A stretch of 64,000 nucleotides of DNA, taken from positions 12,699,752 to 12,763,751 of the forward strand of contig JAGGNK010013558.1 in the NCBI GenBank assembly GCA_017590115.1, written 5' to 3'. Shown piece by piece: positions 51,401 to 62,443 of the stretch; positions within the stretch are counted from its first letter, which is position 1; each line of letters starts with the position of its first letter. This stretch comes from Montifringilla adamsi. Lineage: Eukaryota > Chordata > Aves > Passeriformes > Passeridae. The notes beneath the pieces were generated by a model. The model was not told the origin of the DNA and made no database searches. It saw only the letters and a program-made list of their open reading frames with translations. The position numbers were made by a program, and so were the translations under genes.

Positions 51401-54400
51401 TGTAGCAGTACACGTCGTAGGTCTCCGAGGCCGGGCGCATGCCGTATGACCGCACGCCTGGAGTGTTCTCTTTGTCTCCTATGCAGTTATTTCGGGGATT
51501 CACAATGGGATACCTACCAATAAAAGGGAGAGAAGAGGTAATCCAAGGTCAGCTTTATGTACCCAGGATTGAAGAACCTCAGTGCTCTTGGGAGCGGGAC
51601 ATGAACTCTTCACTGTTTGAGGTGCTCAGAGCCCGCAGTGTGATTTGGAGACAAGTCCAGTTACAGCTCCAGGCAATAAATACAAATTTCCTGCTACTCT
51701 TCCTACACACCAGGAGGGCTTGCTGGTGCAAGATGTATACACAGGTTAGGAAATGAGGAAAAGAATTGGGCAAAACACATCTATTGGCCACTGCATATCA
51801 CAGCCTGGAGAAAATTTTGGGTCAGCAAAGTTTTTGATGTTGATGAGGAGAGCAGCAGGACAAACCAGAGTATAGTCTGAATGGCTGAATGGCCATTTTG
51901 AAGGGTGCCTTCCCCAAGTCAGTGTAACTTTACCTGACTGTCTGGTCCCGCAGCCAGCCAGCGTCACACTGGTCGAAGCCAGCCTCGTAGGCAGCCTGGA
52001 GCTGCTGGGGGGTGGCGATCACAGCGCTGTTCTCCAGGCAGGCCTTCTGGGCTTGGACAAAGGAGAAGGCGTATCTGCTGGTGGCTGCACGGTAGTGAAA
52101 CACCACACCTGGGGGAAGAGAAGCTGTGGTGAGACAGTGGGTACAGGACTCCCCTGCACTGAGATGTGTGACCAGAAATGGTCTTCTAAAAACCAGTGCA
52201 AGGAGCAAGCCCTCTCAAACCCTTTTTGATGGAAATGCCTCATTCATGGAGACCTGCTGCCATTGAGGATGATGTTCTGGGGATCTCTTTAGCCCTCCTC
52301 TAAGGTCTTCTTGCCTTGACTTTCCCCTTCCCCGGAGTCAGGTGAATATGGGAGAGCAGAGTGTGAGCACTGCAGCCCAAGCATCAGCCAGCTGAGCTCT
52401 GGTCAGCACATGATGGGGTGGTGCACAGCCTTCTCCCCTCCCCTCCTGCCCTGCTGTGATGGAGGGGCTCAGCCTGTCCCTGACCCCTATCCAGGCCTGT
52501 GCACCTCCAGGGACCTGGATGCCCTCTGAGATGGCAGAAACTCAGGCTGTTTTCAGCTGAGTGGTTACCTCTAGAATGAAGTGGCCTTCAGGCTTTTGGA
52601 GTCCTGGTGCCTTACCTGTGGGGGAGATGGGCTGCTCGGGAAGGTGACCAGCACCGGGGGCAGCTGTCACTCGCACAAGCTGATCTTCTGCTGTGAACGC
52701 TGAGGCAGACTCCAGTCCTGGTGTGGCAGTCACCCCCACGACCTCTTCCACCGAGCTCACCTCTGCTGTTTCGGTGGTGCCAGCAGTGCCAAATGCTGAG
52801 ATGGTGACGGCAGTGCCTATATCTATGGTGGTGGCCTGTTCAGGTACAGTCCACACGGCTGTGACATCCTCCCTGGTCACATTTTCCTCCTCTGCGGCAG
52901 CTGTCTCTGCTGTGAGAGCGGCGGTGAAGAGATCGGGCAGGGCAGTGAAGCCCTCGTCCAGCCTGGTGGCGGTGGGGGTGATCTCAATGGGCTCCAGGGT
53001 GGCGATGCTGCCACGGGCCTCCTCCTCCGTGGCATTGCGTGACAGGGGCAGCTCCACCTCTGTCTGGGTGACAGTCTGGACAGTGAAAGCGCTGCCCAGC
53101 TCGCTCCCTATCTCGTCAATGAACTGCCCTGGGACCAGGCTCTCAACGTCGTCCCCTGCAAAAGCAGCAATCAGAGAGGACAATGTCAGCCTGATGAGGT
53201 GAACTGTGCTGGGGCTGCCTCCAAGGAGCTGCTGGGCATCTCTGGCATGAGAGGATCAGGGAAATCGTGACAGTTTGATAAAAGCAATGGTTTTCCTGCC
53301 TCCACTGTGGCTCTGTACAACGCCTCAGCACGGAGGGCGTGTGATGAGGCACTGAGCCAGCTCATGCTCCAAATCTGGTCAATCAGCGGGGACACTGCCC
53401 TCGCTCCTGCCAGTTATCCTTCCCCGGAACACCTTGCCCATATCCAAGTCTGCACTGACCCCTAGTGCCTGCCGCAAGGAAGTTGGGCTGGACAGAGGGA
53501 AGTCGGGGAGCTTGGATAACCTCCACGGCAGATCTGCCTGAGCCGCGGGAGAAAGACAGCTGGATCCTCAACTCGGTGCGTGAGACCTCAGCAGAATCAC
53601 GATCTCCTTCTGCTCTGCCCAGGCGATGATTAGAGAACTCATCCCCTATGAGCATCCTAACCCACTGCCAGGACAGCCAAGGCCACTCGCTGTACCAAAC
53701 AGATTGAAAGAGCTCCCACCTTTCCCTTTCCAAATCAATTTCCTGCTCAAGTCACATCCCTTCGGTCTAGGACAACGTGCTTAACCCGGCACTGAGCGGC
53801 TCAGCTGACAAGGACCCTGGTTTGTAGAGCAGCATGAAACAGAACTGTGAGGGCAGGTAAGGGAGGGATGGGTCACATCTTGGATGTGCAGCAAGGCAAG
53901 TCTTGGCTGGGGAGGGAAAAAAGTATGAGACAATGCCTGGGTTTTCCTCTAATAATGCTTTCCCTGTTCTATTTCCAATTTGATTTTACTGCTGGTTCAT
54001 TTTAGGCAGTACCTTTCAGATCTGAAGGGATTCACAGATTTCTATAAAGATGCTCAGACAAGGACTGAGCATATGCAGCAGTTTCAGAGGCAAACCCTGA
54101 GATAACCAGAAGGCTGTGGCTTGGTGGACCAGTCTTTAGCTTGGCCACATAACTGGGTACCTCCATGGGTCTGGGAGATGTATCTGGGCACAACAGATCT
54201 GATCATAGGGGTTTCAGCACATATTTAAAAATATTGTTATTTTTTTTAAGCGTGGCAATCCTATTTGAACGTTGGCCTCTGGTTGCCCTGAATAGACAAT
54301 ATATCACTGTGTTTTCCCCTCTTCTTGCTGCAGGGAGAAGAGTGCAGTTAGAATAAAGGGGGAGCAGCTGCGATGCTCTTCACTTCATGGGTGCAATTTT

Positions 54401-57400
54401 AATCCACAGTTCCCAGAGACTGCATCAGTCTCAGATTTATCCCAGCATGGAAACTCAGTCACGCATCTGTACCACACCACATCTCATCACTACACACATC
54501 TTCAGGGTCAGACCTGTTCTCTTTCTCCTTCACTTCCTTCTCCAGCATTCAAAGTCTTCTATATGAAGCACCTGAGCTCTGCTTTGTGTCTCCAGGAGAG
54601 CTTTAGAAGCAGGAGGACTGGAGAGACGTGACCTGTGTTACCCCCACCTCCACAGAGCCCCCCATGTATGGGTCAAGCAGCCTTTCTAGATCTGCTTTCT
54701 ACCTCAACACGAGCAGAGGACTTAGTCCTTTGCCAAACCTGCTTTCTCCCCTCTAGGGGTGAAAAACCTCCACATTGCATTCTACTTTGGCACGACACAG
54801 GAGCAGCGAATGAGACAAGGATCATTTTGATCACTCTTTTCTCCGCTTCTCTCAGGTTCAGAGATGCGAATCCCACAGCTCTGTGCTGGTTGCAGAGGCG
54901 TTGCCACTCACCGCTGTAGCAGATGGCGTCGTAGCGGGAGTCGGGGTGCGGGTACCCCGTCTGGTTGACGTACAGGTACACCGTCCTCACGCCCACCAGG
55001 TTGCCCCCGCAGTTGGGCCGTGCTCGGGAGATGGGGTAGCGCACGCTGCGGTCGGCCAGCCAGCCCGCGCTGCACATGTCCATGCCGTCCTTCCAGGCCA
55101 GGTACAGCTCCCCCGTGGTGGCCAAGCGCGCTCCCAAGTTGCGGCATTTGTCAAAAGCTTCCTGGAAGGTGAACTTCTCCGGGGCAGAGGCGTAGAAGAC
55201 TTTGCCTGTAATCACATCGTCCATTAGCACAGGAATTCCCTGTAGATTCTAATCCCCATTCCCTTTCTGTCTCTCTCCCACTCATAAGAGTTTGGATAGG
55301 ATGAAGACTCCTGTGTATTAGAGCTGAAATGCAAGCCCATGTGGGTGACTTTGTAAAGACCAGAAGAAAGTGAGTCTTACGGACCAAATGCAGATTTGAG
55401 CAAAACACACCACACCAGCTGGAGCCACAGGGCAAGGGGGAGATAAAGGACAATTGCAGTTCTGTTGTGCTGAATATTTCAGTGGATCCCTGTCACAAGC
55501 ATGAATGATTGATGCATCTGAATGTCATACACTCAAATGGCTGACCACGCAGGATGGCGTGGACTCTGGTGGAGGTTAGACGGACTCCACCCTCTGTGCT
55601 GCATTAGTCATTTGACATTAAAATTGTCCAAGGTCTAATAAAAAGACTGTAGAGAACATCTGGGCTGGCCAGGGAATGTGCTTTTCCAGCTTTAACCTGT
55701 CTTTTCTCTATTTGCTGTCTAGGCATGATCAGGGCTTTGGCTGCTTCTGCGTCTAATAACAATAAAAGCCCCAAATCACCTTGCATTTGCTCTGCATAGC
55801 AGTAAACATCATAGGTTTCATCTGGCTCACGGACACCGTAGGTCCTCACTCCTGGAAATTCATCCTTGTCGCCATAGCAGCGCTCCCGGGGCCAGTGGAT
55901 GGGGTACCTGAGGGAGAGATTGTAGATAAGGAGGGGAGGCAGGACCCTGGCAGCCACTGAAGGTTGGGAGGGAGCTGCAGGGCACTGCCCAGTGTGGTGA
56001 TTTATGGCTTTTCCCAGGTTATGGGAAAGGGAAAGGATGATCTGCTGTCCTGCCCTCACTCTGATGGTCCTTGGAACTCTGACCAAAGACATCAGGACAA
56101 GGTGGCTGCCCAGCGAGGAATGCACAGCTCAGTCTGGTTGAGCCAAATCTGTGCATCTTGGCACAGCACTGGTTTTGTTCAGGGAAGATGGAGGATCAGG
56201 TGAAGCCATTTGTCCACTCAGTTGTCACTACCAGCCCAGGAGGACAGTGGTCACTGCTTTCCTACTAGAGATTCACCTCTAGCAGAGAATGACTTGCAAT
56301 CCACCACCCCCCTCTGCACACCAGCAGCTACAACAGCTGAGATTTAGCAACCATTTTCAGTTGGTGGCTTCATCACAGGAGTCCTTCCCTAACAATGCCG
56401 CTGAGGTTTTCCTTCCCCTGCGTGGCTTCTCACCTGACAGTCTGATCAGCCAGCCAGCCAGCATCACACTGCTCGTACCCATCCTCGTAGGCAGCCTGCA
56501 GCTGCTCGGGGGTAGCAATGACAGCACTGTTCTGGATACAGGCCTGCTTTGCCTTCTCAAAGTTCAGGGTGTACCTTGTGGAGATTGCTCTGTAGTGGAA
56601 TACGATGCCTGGAAAAGACAATGGACATCACTCACAATCACCAGCCCCTTGCCTTGCAGAGAAGGCACAAGAAAAAAGCAAAATTAAACCTCATCCTGTA
56701 GAGTTCTGCAGTGGAAGCAGAATGTCTCCCTGTCTTATACAGAAAGCAAAAACAACAAAAAAGAGAAGGATTGTACAAAACTTTTGTTATTTTATCTACC
56801 TATTACTAGGACAGGCTTTGCAATATGGCAATGGAAGTTTTTCCAGAACAGCCCAATTCTCCAGATGAGGGCATCCCACCTCCTAAAATGTTTGGAAAAA
56901 ATTAAAGGTCTGACAAGGGCCCTGTTCCAGCTTTACCCACTTGAGTAATAGCCCAGTGTATCCAGTACCACCTCCTGCCAAGGATGTCATCTTGCTGCCT
57001 CTGTAATTCACCTTCTGCCAGAAGAGACATTTTCTTGCCATATTCTGCCATGAGTCATCTTACTGGTTTGTTTAGTCTGGTCCTAGCCTGCTGAAATAAA
57101 TGCTTGGCTTCTCCACCCATCACCTTATCTGTGACCTGAGAGAAAGGGCTTATTCCTACGAGGACAACACTGCATTCTCTGCCTGTGTGCCTCTTCCTCC
57201 CTTCTGCCCAGGCCAAGCAGCAAGACACTGAGAGAAAAGCGCGAGGGCAGCACCCCACCTTTCACTAGGACCTCTATTGTGTCCTGTCTGTCCTCAATGC
57301 CGTACATCACTTCGCAGCGATAAATCCCGGTGTGGTTGGACCTCAGCGCCTTGATCTCCAGCGTGGCGTCGGTGGGGATGGCGGGGTAGTTGGGCAAGGA

Positions 57401-58226
57401 GATCACCTCCCTGTACTCGCTGTTGAGCCGGATCTTGCCCCCCGTGGCCACCAGCAGGACAACTTCGGTCCCGTTGGAGAGCTTGCTCCACTTGATCCGG
57501 GGGGTCAGCATGACGCTGGTGTCCTGCTCCTCTGGGATGTTGAAGTAACACGGGATGTTCAGGGAGCTTCCCAGGATAACACGCAGGGGAGACTGCTCAG
57601 GTATCTTGACTTCCAGGCCATCACTACTGTCTGCCAGTTCCCAAAGAGAGCAATGTTACATCAGTGACACATGTAAAACAAAATATCCTATGTTTCCATC
57701 TGATCCAGTGCCTATATCTGCTGTGCAAACCTGCACCCACAGATTCAGACATGATCTTTTTGCCTAGTCTAGAAAGGGAGGTTGTGGCAAATGGCCACTG
57801 CACCATGTCTGCTTTTGAGATTTAGACCAGTGCTGATTTGGGAATGAAGGGAACAAAGGGCTCTGCTGCAGCCTAGCTGCTGCCCACACTATGAGTTCAT
57901 ACCTGGTAATGTAAAAAGGGAAATGCTGAAATTCTCTTCATTTCCCACAAATCTGCAGTTATCTCCCTGGCTTCCCAAGCACCAGAGCAGTGAGAGGCTG
58001 TGCCACAGCAGCCATCCGAGCAGAGGAGCCTTGTGTGTGCACAGCACAGGTCTTGGCCACATTTTTCATTTATTTCTGGGGGCTGCCTGTCCTTGGGGAT
58101 GGGACCAGAGTGCAGCACATGGCTCAGTCCTGCTTTGCCATGCCTTGGACACGTACCTGAGAGCTCCACAGAGTCGGCTGCGGTGATGACTTGCAAACAC
58201 ACAAACGCTAATAGTAAAGTGGTCAT
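33345..58226 (-). CDS. ACAN: ACAN aggrecan core protein, full coding span, 17 exons
   Basis: Large secreted cartilage proteoglycan; G1 binds hyaluronan with link protein, chondroitin sulfate chains on Ser-Gly sites hold water, and G3 binds matrix ligands. Minus-strand exons in transcript order: 58226-58157, 57630-57259, 56608-56434, 55907-55780, 55205-54912, 53155-52616, 52108-51934, 51513-51386, 51266-50973, 50811-50620, 50500-47321, 39393-39280, 36612-36454, 36114-36032, 35720-35576, 35018-34836, 33433-33345. They join in frame to 2,106 aa plus TAG. Domains: signal 1-23; G1 24-346; interglobular 347-526; G2 527-725; KS-position region 726-789; CS 790-1849; EGF 1850-1887; C-type lectin 1888-2016; sushi 2017-2077; basic tail to 2106. 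The EGF exon, in phase 1, could be skipped without a frameshift. The non-coding exon 1 is outside what I can recognise. Confidence 0.96.
34836..35018 (-). CDS. ACAN: ACAN exon: sushi (CCP) domain of G3
   Basis: Encodes [19 protein letters not shown], then [21 protein letters not shown] and ISCLN: four cysteines and the Trp of a CCP module. 183 nt, phase 1 at both ends. Confidence 0.96.
35576..35720 (-). CDS. ACAN: ACAN exon: C-type lectin domain, part 3
   Basis: Encodes [43 protein letters not shown] and WND are calcium/ligand-binding motifs of C-type lectin folds. 145 nt, entering in phase 0. Confidence 0.96.
36032..36114 (-). CDS. ACAN: ACAN exon: C-type lectin domain, part 2
   Basis: 83-nt exon encoding [20 protein letters not shown] and RWSDGHSL, the WIGL core motif of the lectin fold. 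Acceptor ttccag precedes 36,114; donor gtgagc follows 36,032. Confidence 0.95.
36454..36612 (-). CDS. ACAN: ACAN exon: C-type lectin domain, part 1
   Basis: Encodes [20 protein letters not shown], then WMDAETRCR and [14 protein letters not shown], the N-terminal half of the lectin domain. 159 nt, phase 1 at both ends. Confidence 0.96.
36613..39279 (-). other. ACAN: ACAN intron between lectin and EGF exons
   Basis: AT-rich intron sequence of 2.7 kb. No domain-bearing open frame, RNA gene or recognisable mobile element was seen. Confidence 0.6.
39280..39393 (-). CDS. ACAN: ACAN exon: EGF-like domain of G3
   Basis: Encodes [20 protein letters not shown], then [16 protein letters not shown]: six cysteines in EGF spacing. 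114 nt, phase 1 at both ends. In other species EGF exons of aggrecan are alternatively spliced, and this exon's phase would allow that. Confidence 0.94.
41404..41530. repeat. AT-rich low-complexity stretch
   Basis: Interspersed TATATA and CATATA words make up most of this segment in the large ACAN intron. It is simple-sequence DNA with no coding potential. Confidence 0.7.
42090..42400. promoter_or_regulatory. Candidate conserved non-coding element in ACAN intron
   Basis: A block of higher complexity with several CpG dinucleotides sits in otherwise AT-rich intron. It includes a near-palindrome gctcggctgagc at about 42,199 and words such as tgcttcgcgatgc. No coding frame fits. Enhancer function is inference from composition and position only. 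Confidence 0.25.
42855..42934 (+). mobile_element. CR1 LINE 3' end
   Basis: Matches the CR1 3' terminus in sense orientation: agatcatctttaaggttctt, ccaaccctgaccatt, and the terminal ATTCTATGATTCT-type tail. No ORF; a 5'-truncated insertion. Confidence 0.85.
47030..47157 (+). mobile_element. CR1 LINE 3' end next to the ACAN CS exon
   Basis: Sense-strand CR1 text: ggtggcactgagggacatg, gtgctggattaatggttgg, and a tail with attctatgattctgtgat. It ends about 165 bp from the 3' end of the CS exon. 5'-truncated, no coding capacity. Confidence 0.88.
47321..50500 (-). CDS. ACAN: ACAN giant exon: chondroitin sulfate attachment domain
   Basis: A single 3,180-nt exon (1,060 codons) dominated by Ser-Gly, Glu and Thr, the substrate for chondroitin sulfate chains. 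The N-terminal part (about 50,500-48,905) is irregular SG-rich sequence with four copies of a landmark like [16 protein letters not shown] near 50,006, 49,650, 49,344 and 49,043. The C-terminal part (48,902-47,649) is a regular 20-residue tandem array. Sites resembling mammalian CS-domain aggrecanase sites are RQEE/GKGS (49,943-49,920), VAQE/VGEG (49,280-49,257) and VSQE/LGGE (48,986-48,963). Acceptor ttccag before 50,500 and donor gtaatg after 47,321; phase 1 at both ends. Confidence 0.96.
47649..48902 (-). repeat. ACAN: 60-bp coding tandem array in aggrecan CS exon
   Basis: Nineteen consecutive 60-bp units, one 54-bp unit lacking two codons (47,762-47,709), and one degenerate unit (47,708-47,649). 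The consensus is close to [20 protein letters not shown]. Six units (5, 9, 12, 16, 18 and 20, counted from the N-terminal side) start with Arg instead of Ser, so they lose the SG at that place. Units are similar enough at DNA level for copy-number change by slippage or unequal exchange. Confidence 0.95.
50620..50811 (-). CDS. ACAN: ACAN exon: short region in the keratan sulfate position
   Basis: 192-nt exon, 64 residues, beginning [17 protein letters not shown] and ending FPTDVSLLS. It is acidic with one SG and an N-Q-T sequon. It lies where mammals have the KS domain, but no EEPFPS-like hexapeptide repeats are present. Confidence 0.9.
50973..51266 (-). CDS. ACAN: ACAN G2 exon: link module 2
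   Basis: Encodes [39 protein letters not shown] and HHAFCFR. 294 nt, the same length as its G1 counterpart. Confidence 0.96.
51386..51513 (-). CDS. ACAN: ACAN G2 exon: link module 1, second half
   Basis: Encodes [20 protein letters not shown], then [13 protein letters not shown]. 128 nt, phase 2 in and phase 1 out, matching the G1 exon at 55,780-55,907. Confidence 0.96.
51934..52108 (-). CDS. ACAN: ACAN G2 exon: link module 1, first half
   Basis: Encodes [45 protein letters not shown]. 175 nt, matching the G1 exon at 56,434-56,608. Confidence 0.96.
52616..53155 (-). CDS. ACAN: ACAN exon: interglobular domain between G1 and G2
   Basis: 540-nt exon, residues about 347-526, low-complexity Thr/Glu/Ala-rich linker. 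It includes [11 protein letters not shown] with the aggrecanase-type bond at 53,019/53,018 (Glu392-Ala393 in this precursor). The stretch where mammals carry the MMP site reads [14 protein letters not shown] (around 53,124). NAT and NVT are possible glycosylation sequons. Acceptor tgcag before 53,155, donor gtaagg after 52,616. Confidence 0.93.
53156..54911 (-). other. ACAN: ACAN intron between G1 and interglobular exons
   Basis: 1.75 kb of intron. Open frames on either strand have no recognisable domain; nothing else to annotate. Confidence 0.6.
54912..55205 (-). CDS. ACAN: ACAN G1 exon: link module 2
   Basis: Encodes [36 protein letters not shown] and YDAICYSG. 294 nt, phase 1 at both ends. 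Hyaluronan-binding module. Confidence 0.96.
55780..55907 (-). CDS. ACAN: ACAN G1 exon: link module 1, second half
   Basis: Encodes [20 protein letters not shown] and [13 protein letters not shown]. 128 nt. Confidence 0.96.
56434..56608 (-). CDS. ACAN: ACAN G1 exon: link module 1, first half
   Basis: Encodes [36 protein letters not shown] and [11 protein letters not shown]. 175 nt, phase 1 in and phase 2 out. Confidence 0.96.
57259..57630 (-). CDS. ACAN: ACAN G1 exon: Ig V-type domain
   Basis: Encodes an Ig domain: [17 protein letters not shown] (first Cys), [53 protein letters not shown] (second Cys), ending VLVK. Sequons NGT and NHT are visible. 372 nt, phase 1 at both ends. In the family this domain contacts link protein. 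Confidence 0.97.
58157..58226 (-). CDS. ACAN: ACAN first coding exon: signal peptide
   Basis: Encodes [16 protein letters not shown] followed by ADSVELS, a clear secretory leader. The ATG has A at -3 and lies 8 nt after a cag acceptor (exon start 58,233), so at least one non-coding exon lies upstream. Donor gtacgt begins at 58,156. Confidence 0.93.
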
Positions 58227-61200
58227 AATTTACCTGCAAGAAACAACACAGGGAGAAAGGATTTGTGTATGTTCACAGGGAGCTGAGTGCTGTGGATGCT
58301 GCTGCAAGGCAGTGCAATGCTTTCAGCTGCCCCTAAAGCCTCCTACACTCCTCACACCGGCAGGGAAAACCTATCCTTGGGGGAATGATTCTGCCCAAAA
58401 GTGCTGCTTGCTTTGGGACATCAGTCCGTGGGATAAATAAATAAGATGCTCTGCTATGTACAACAGTCTGAAGTGTTCTCATACACCACTTGATATACTG
58501 CTTTCCCACTCCCTCTCTTGTGATTCAGTCTTACCTATGGAGCAGAAAGACAACTTTACAACAGGTCTTCACACACCTGTTATGTATTTACTCGAGAGGG
58601 ACCATCACATCCACTAAGGCTTTGTCTCAGAACAGGAGCTGTTCCTCACTGGGCATCCCAAATCAAGCCAGCACTGGCTTTCAGGCCAAATGCTTGGAAG
58701 AATTTTCTATTCCTTAAAATGCTCTGAAGGGAAAATTGCCCTCTGCATGAGGGAAAAGTAAAATGTTACAACTCTTTTGTCCAACACTCCTGCACAGAGA
58801 GCCAGCATATCTTCGAGAGCAAATTGATCCAGAACTAATACAAGAAATCCACAGGATACAGTTCTGGGCATCTTAAATCCACCCTAAAAATATCTTCTTG
58901 GGATCCCTCAATTAGTCAGAGCAACCTGCTTCTTCTGAAGGCTTCAGGAAAAGAAAGGTTCGTCCTGCTGACATTGAGTGACAGAAGCAATATAGGGAGG
59001 CCAGCTAATTTAATCCTAACTGGATTACCATGCAGCATAATATCATGCTGTGTTAAATCACCACAAAGACTCAAGTTGGTTTCAATATTTCAAATAAAAA
59101 ACAGGTCCTCTGGCAACCCAGCACAGTTTGGCATCACTTTTCAGCCCTGACTCAGAAGGAAGAACCACACCTACTGAATCACTGGTGTTTCCTTTGAGGT
59201 CTGAATATTGGCTGTTTCACTCCTGTGATCTAGAAAGATTCCAGATGACTTCAGCTGACAGGTATCATTCCAGGTATATGCCTACTGGACTTGTAGAAAA
59301 CTCCATTACATATCCTCACCGACACAAGAAAAGGTCAAAAATAAACCCCATCCTGTACAGTTCAGCATTAACCTTTCACCCATGAAAAAACTGACCTCCG
59401 TGCTCTCATTCATTTTAGTCTGACACACCACAAAACCTTATCTTTAGTGAACAGAGAAAATAGGAGAGAACAGGGATGGAGCACATTGTCAGAGGAGAGT
59501 GGAGCCTTCAGTTTGCAGCTGTAGGGCTGAACAAGATCAAATGGAGATATCCCATTTTCTGCTGTGCATGGGAATAAAATTCCAGGTAAGTGCTAAGCTC
59601 AGGGAGAACTCTGGGAGCTGTACATGTGTTCGGGCGTCTCTCTGGTGAGGGGTGATGTCTGCACAAACAATGTATTACAAACCTCCTCTGCAGATGACAG
59701 CTGACTTCACCATTTCCCTGCAGGGACAGGCAGTGCAGAGCCACTGCCCCGTGCACAGGAGGTCAGGGAGTCTGGCAGCCAGCACTGGGGCAGTGGGCTG
59801 TGCCCACAGGATGGGCTGTGGGGGCAATGAAGGGCCTGCTGCTCCTCAGTAAAGCAAGGGGAATTGGAAACACCATCTGCTGCTGACAAACAGCCTGGAA
59901 TCAGCTTGGCCAAGCAGTACCCAGGAGTCCTTAAAGAGCTGGCTGAGTGAGCTGCTGGCCCACTGGTGCTTGTTCATAATCTCTGCTGGGGCAGGTCCCG
60001 AGTACTGAAGCTCTGAGCCCACAGTCAGCCAAGATACACAATGATGAGCCTCATAAATACGTGCTAGTTTGATTGACATAAATTCCAGGCAAAATAATGG
60101 AAAATCTGATACAGAGTTCAGTTCATTAAGCACTGAAGAATAGATGTAATGGTAATTTTAGTTAAGGCACTTGTGTATAAAACAGGTGCTTCCAGCCTTT
60201 TATTATTTGGCATGATTCTAAGCTTGTTTGATAAAGCTGCCTGCATGGCTGCAACACAATGTAATTAGATTTTGATAAGGGTTGAATTTTCCAGGGTTCT
60301 GTGATATGAAGATGTGTAATGCCAGTAGTTCATCCATTAAAATGGCTTAGCAGAAGCCAGGCTGGAGGTCCCTAATGGGATCCATCTGAGGGACCTTGAG
60401 GGAAATAATTCTAATGGGCATCTACAGGGGTTGGTATCAGATCCAATGGGTTTCCACACAGACTGTATTTTAATAGAATCAAATATAAAATTGTACAAGA
60501 AATGCATGCCTGACAATGGGATGTTGAGTCTTAGAAAGAAGTCACTCAGGAGAGTTACTATTATCCAACAGTAAACAAAACAGGAATTCCTCTCTGTGCA
60601 TTAGAGGTGAACAATGGGAATACTTTGCACACCTCTGGGCTGTCATGAAGACATCAGAAAAAGGTGGTGGAGAAATATTCACTAGCAAGGATCTGAGGGC
60701 TGGACAGAATGCTATATGGGGGAAGACTAGAAAATAGGAAGTTTGAACCTAATTACTGTAACAAATAAAAAAAGAAAAGCTGAGAAGTTGACAACTGTGC
60801 ACAAATAGTTTCAAGCAGAGACTGCTGGTGCTAAAGAGCTCTTTAATCTAGCAGAAATTCATGACCAGAACTAATAGCTGGGAGACATATGCTGAGTAAA
60901 ATCAAATGGGAAACAAAGCCCACATTCTGCACAGTGGGTGATGGATCACTGAAACTGGTACCAAAGGAAGTGATGGAGTTTCTGCCAGGGTGGATCCTGC
61001 AGGGCAGGATTTGGGTAGAGGACACCATCCTAATCACTAGTAAAATACCTGTTTGAGTATTAAGTAAAAACTCTTACTTCTCCAGACTGCTTAGATGAGG
61101 TACCTTTCACTGACTTGCATTTTGCAAGAATCAAAGCAAGCTGAATAGCCCTGAGTGTCATGAGGTAAACTCAGCCAAGAGAAGCAGGCAGCTTTAGGCC

Positions 61201-62367
61201 TGGGTCACCTACTAAAGAATAGGAATATCCTAGATCAAGGAGACAGAGATGTTTAAATATAACAGGATTTTGCTGCTGAAAAGACTTCTAGGGTCTGTGC
61301 CTACAGGAAACAGGTATTGTTCTGAGTTGATATTTCTGTGTACATTGGCAGTGGATAGGAGGAGAGCAGATTCTTCTGCCCATCAGGTAGACATCACACA
61401 ACAGAATGCCCTAACCAGAAGAAATTTCCTTTGTCCCAAAAGCTAAGATAAGCTCATGTACTCTTATCTTATTCAAACTTTATGCTGATCTTCCACAAGG
61501 AAAAACAGCCTCATATGACAACAGCTGAGACCAGTGGTATCTTTGCAGTTTGCTTTAGCTATGGAGGAAAAAACCCAACCTCCTCCTATCCCACAGAAGC
61601 CCAGAGGAAATGGATTTTCCTTGTGAGCAGTGGTTAACAAATCAGAATAACAAAGTTTTGGGTGTATTCAGCGAAAGTGTTTAGTCCCTGCCAGCAAGAA
61701 ACCCAACCTACTCCTCAGGGTGCTGTTTGCAATGTTGATCTTCATTTTTCATTCCCCTGAAGCATGCCAAGGAGATCCAGCCCTGAGTCTGCAGCTCTGG
61801 TTGGGATTCACTGTGCTGGGAATGCCTTTGATCAATGTTGTGGCAGCAGTGGTTCCATGCTGCAGCGCTTCTGCTCCATGGTGTCTCCAGGGGCACGTCC
61901 AGGCACATGCTAATGGGTGAACAGCTTCTGGAAGAAGCAGCTCTGGAAGCAAGTGAGTAAAGAGGGAGGTCTGTGTGAGCAGACGTGGATAGCACAGATG
62001 ATGGAGACACGGTCTGCCTTGACAAGGGAACTGGGGAGGTTTTTCCTGTAGCAACAGCTAAACAGACTGTCAGGGCAGGGCAGGGGGAGTAGCTCAAGTG
62101 TGGAAGCTGTCTCTTACTGAGGTGTAGGTTCAGGCTGAGCAGGCTGTGCCCAAAGGTGCAGCTCAGTGTGTGGGAGTGCCAGTGTGTGCTCAGTCAGATG
62201 GGACCTGGCACAGAGGAGCAGTGCTCAGGGATAACTGAAGGCTCAGTACAGTCTGGAGCAGGCTAAGCAGTGGCAGGAACATCCCCTGCTCAGGATCTCA
62301 CTGGTTGGCCCCAGCCTCAGCTGAATGGCTAAGGAGAGAAACCTTGGAAACATGCTGGGAATACAGC

Positions 62368-62443
62368 CAATGCCCCTACCATATGTGTCATAAATAACAC
62401 AAATAGCACAGTCAATGCCCCTATCATATGTGTCATAAATAAC
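62368..62443. repeat. Direct duplication of about 34 bp
   Basis: caatgcccctaccatatgtg plus the following tcataaataacaca occurs at about 62,369 and again, with one difference (tatcat for taccat), at about 62,410. Local tandem duplication in ACAN intron 1. Confidence 0.85.
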
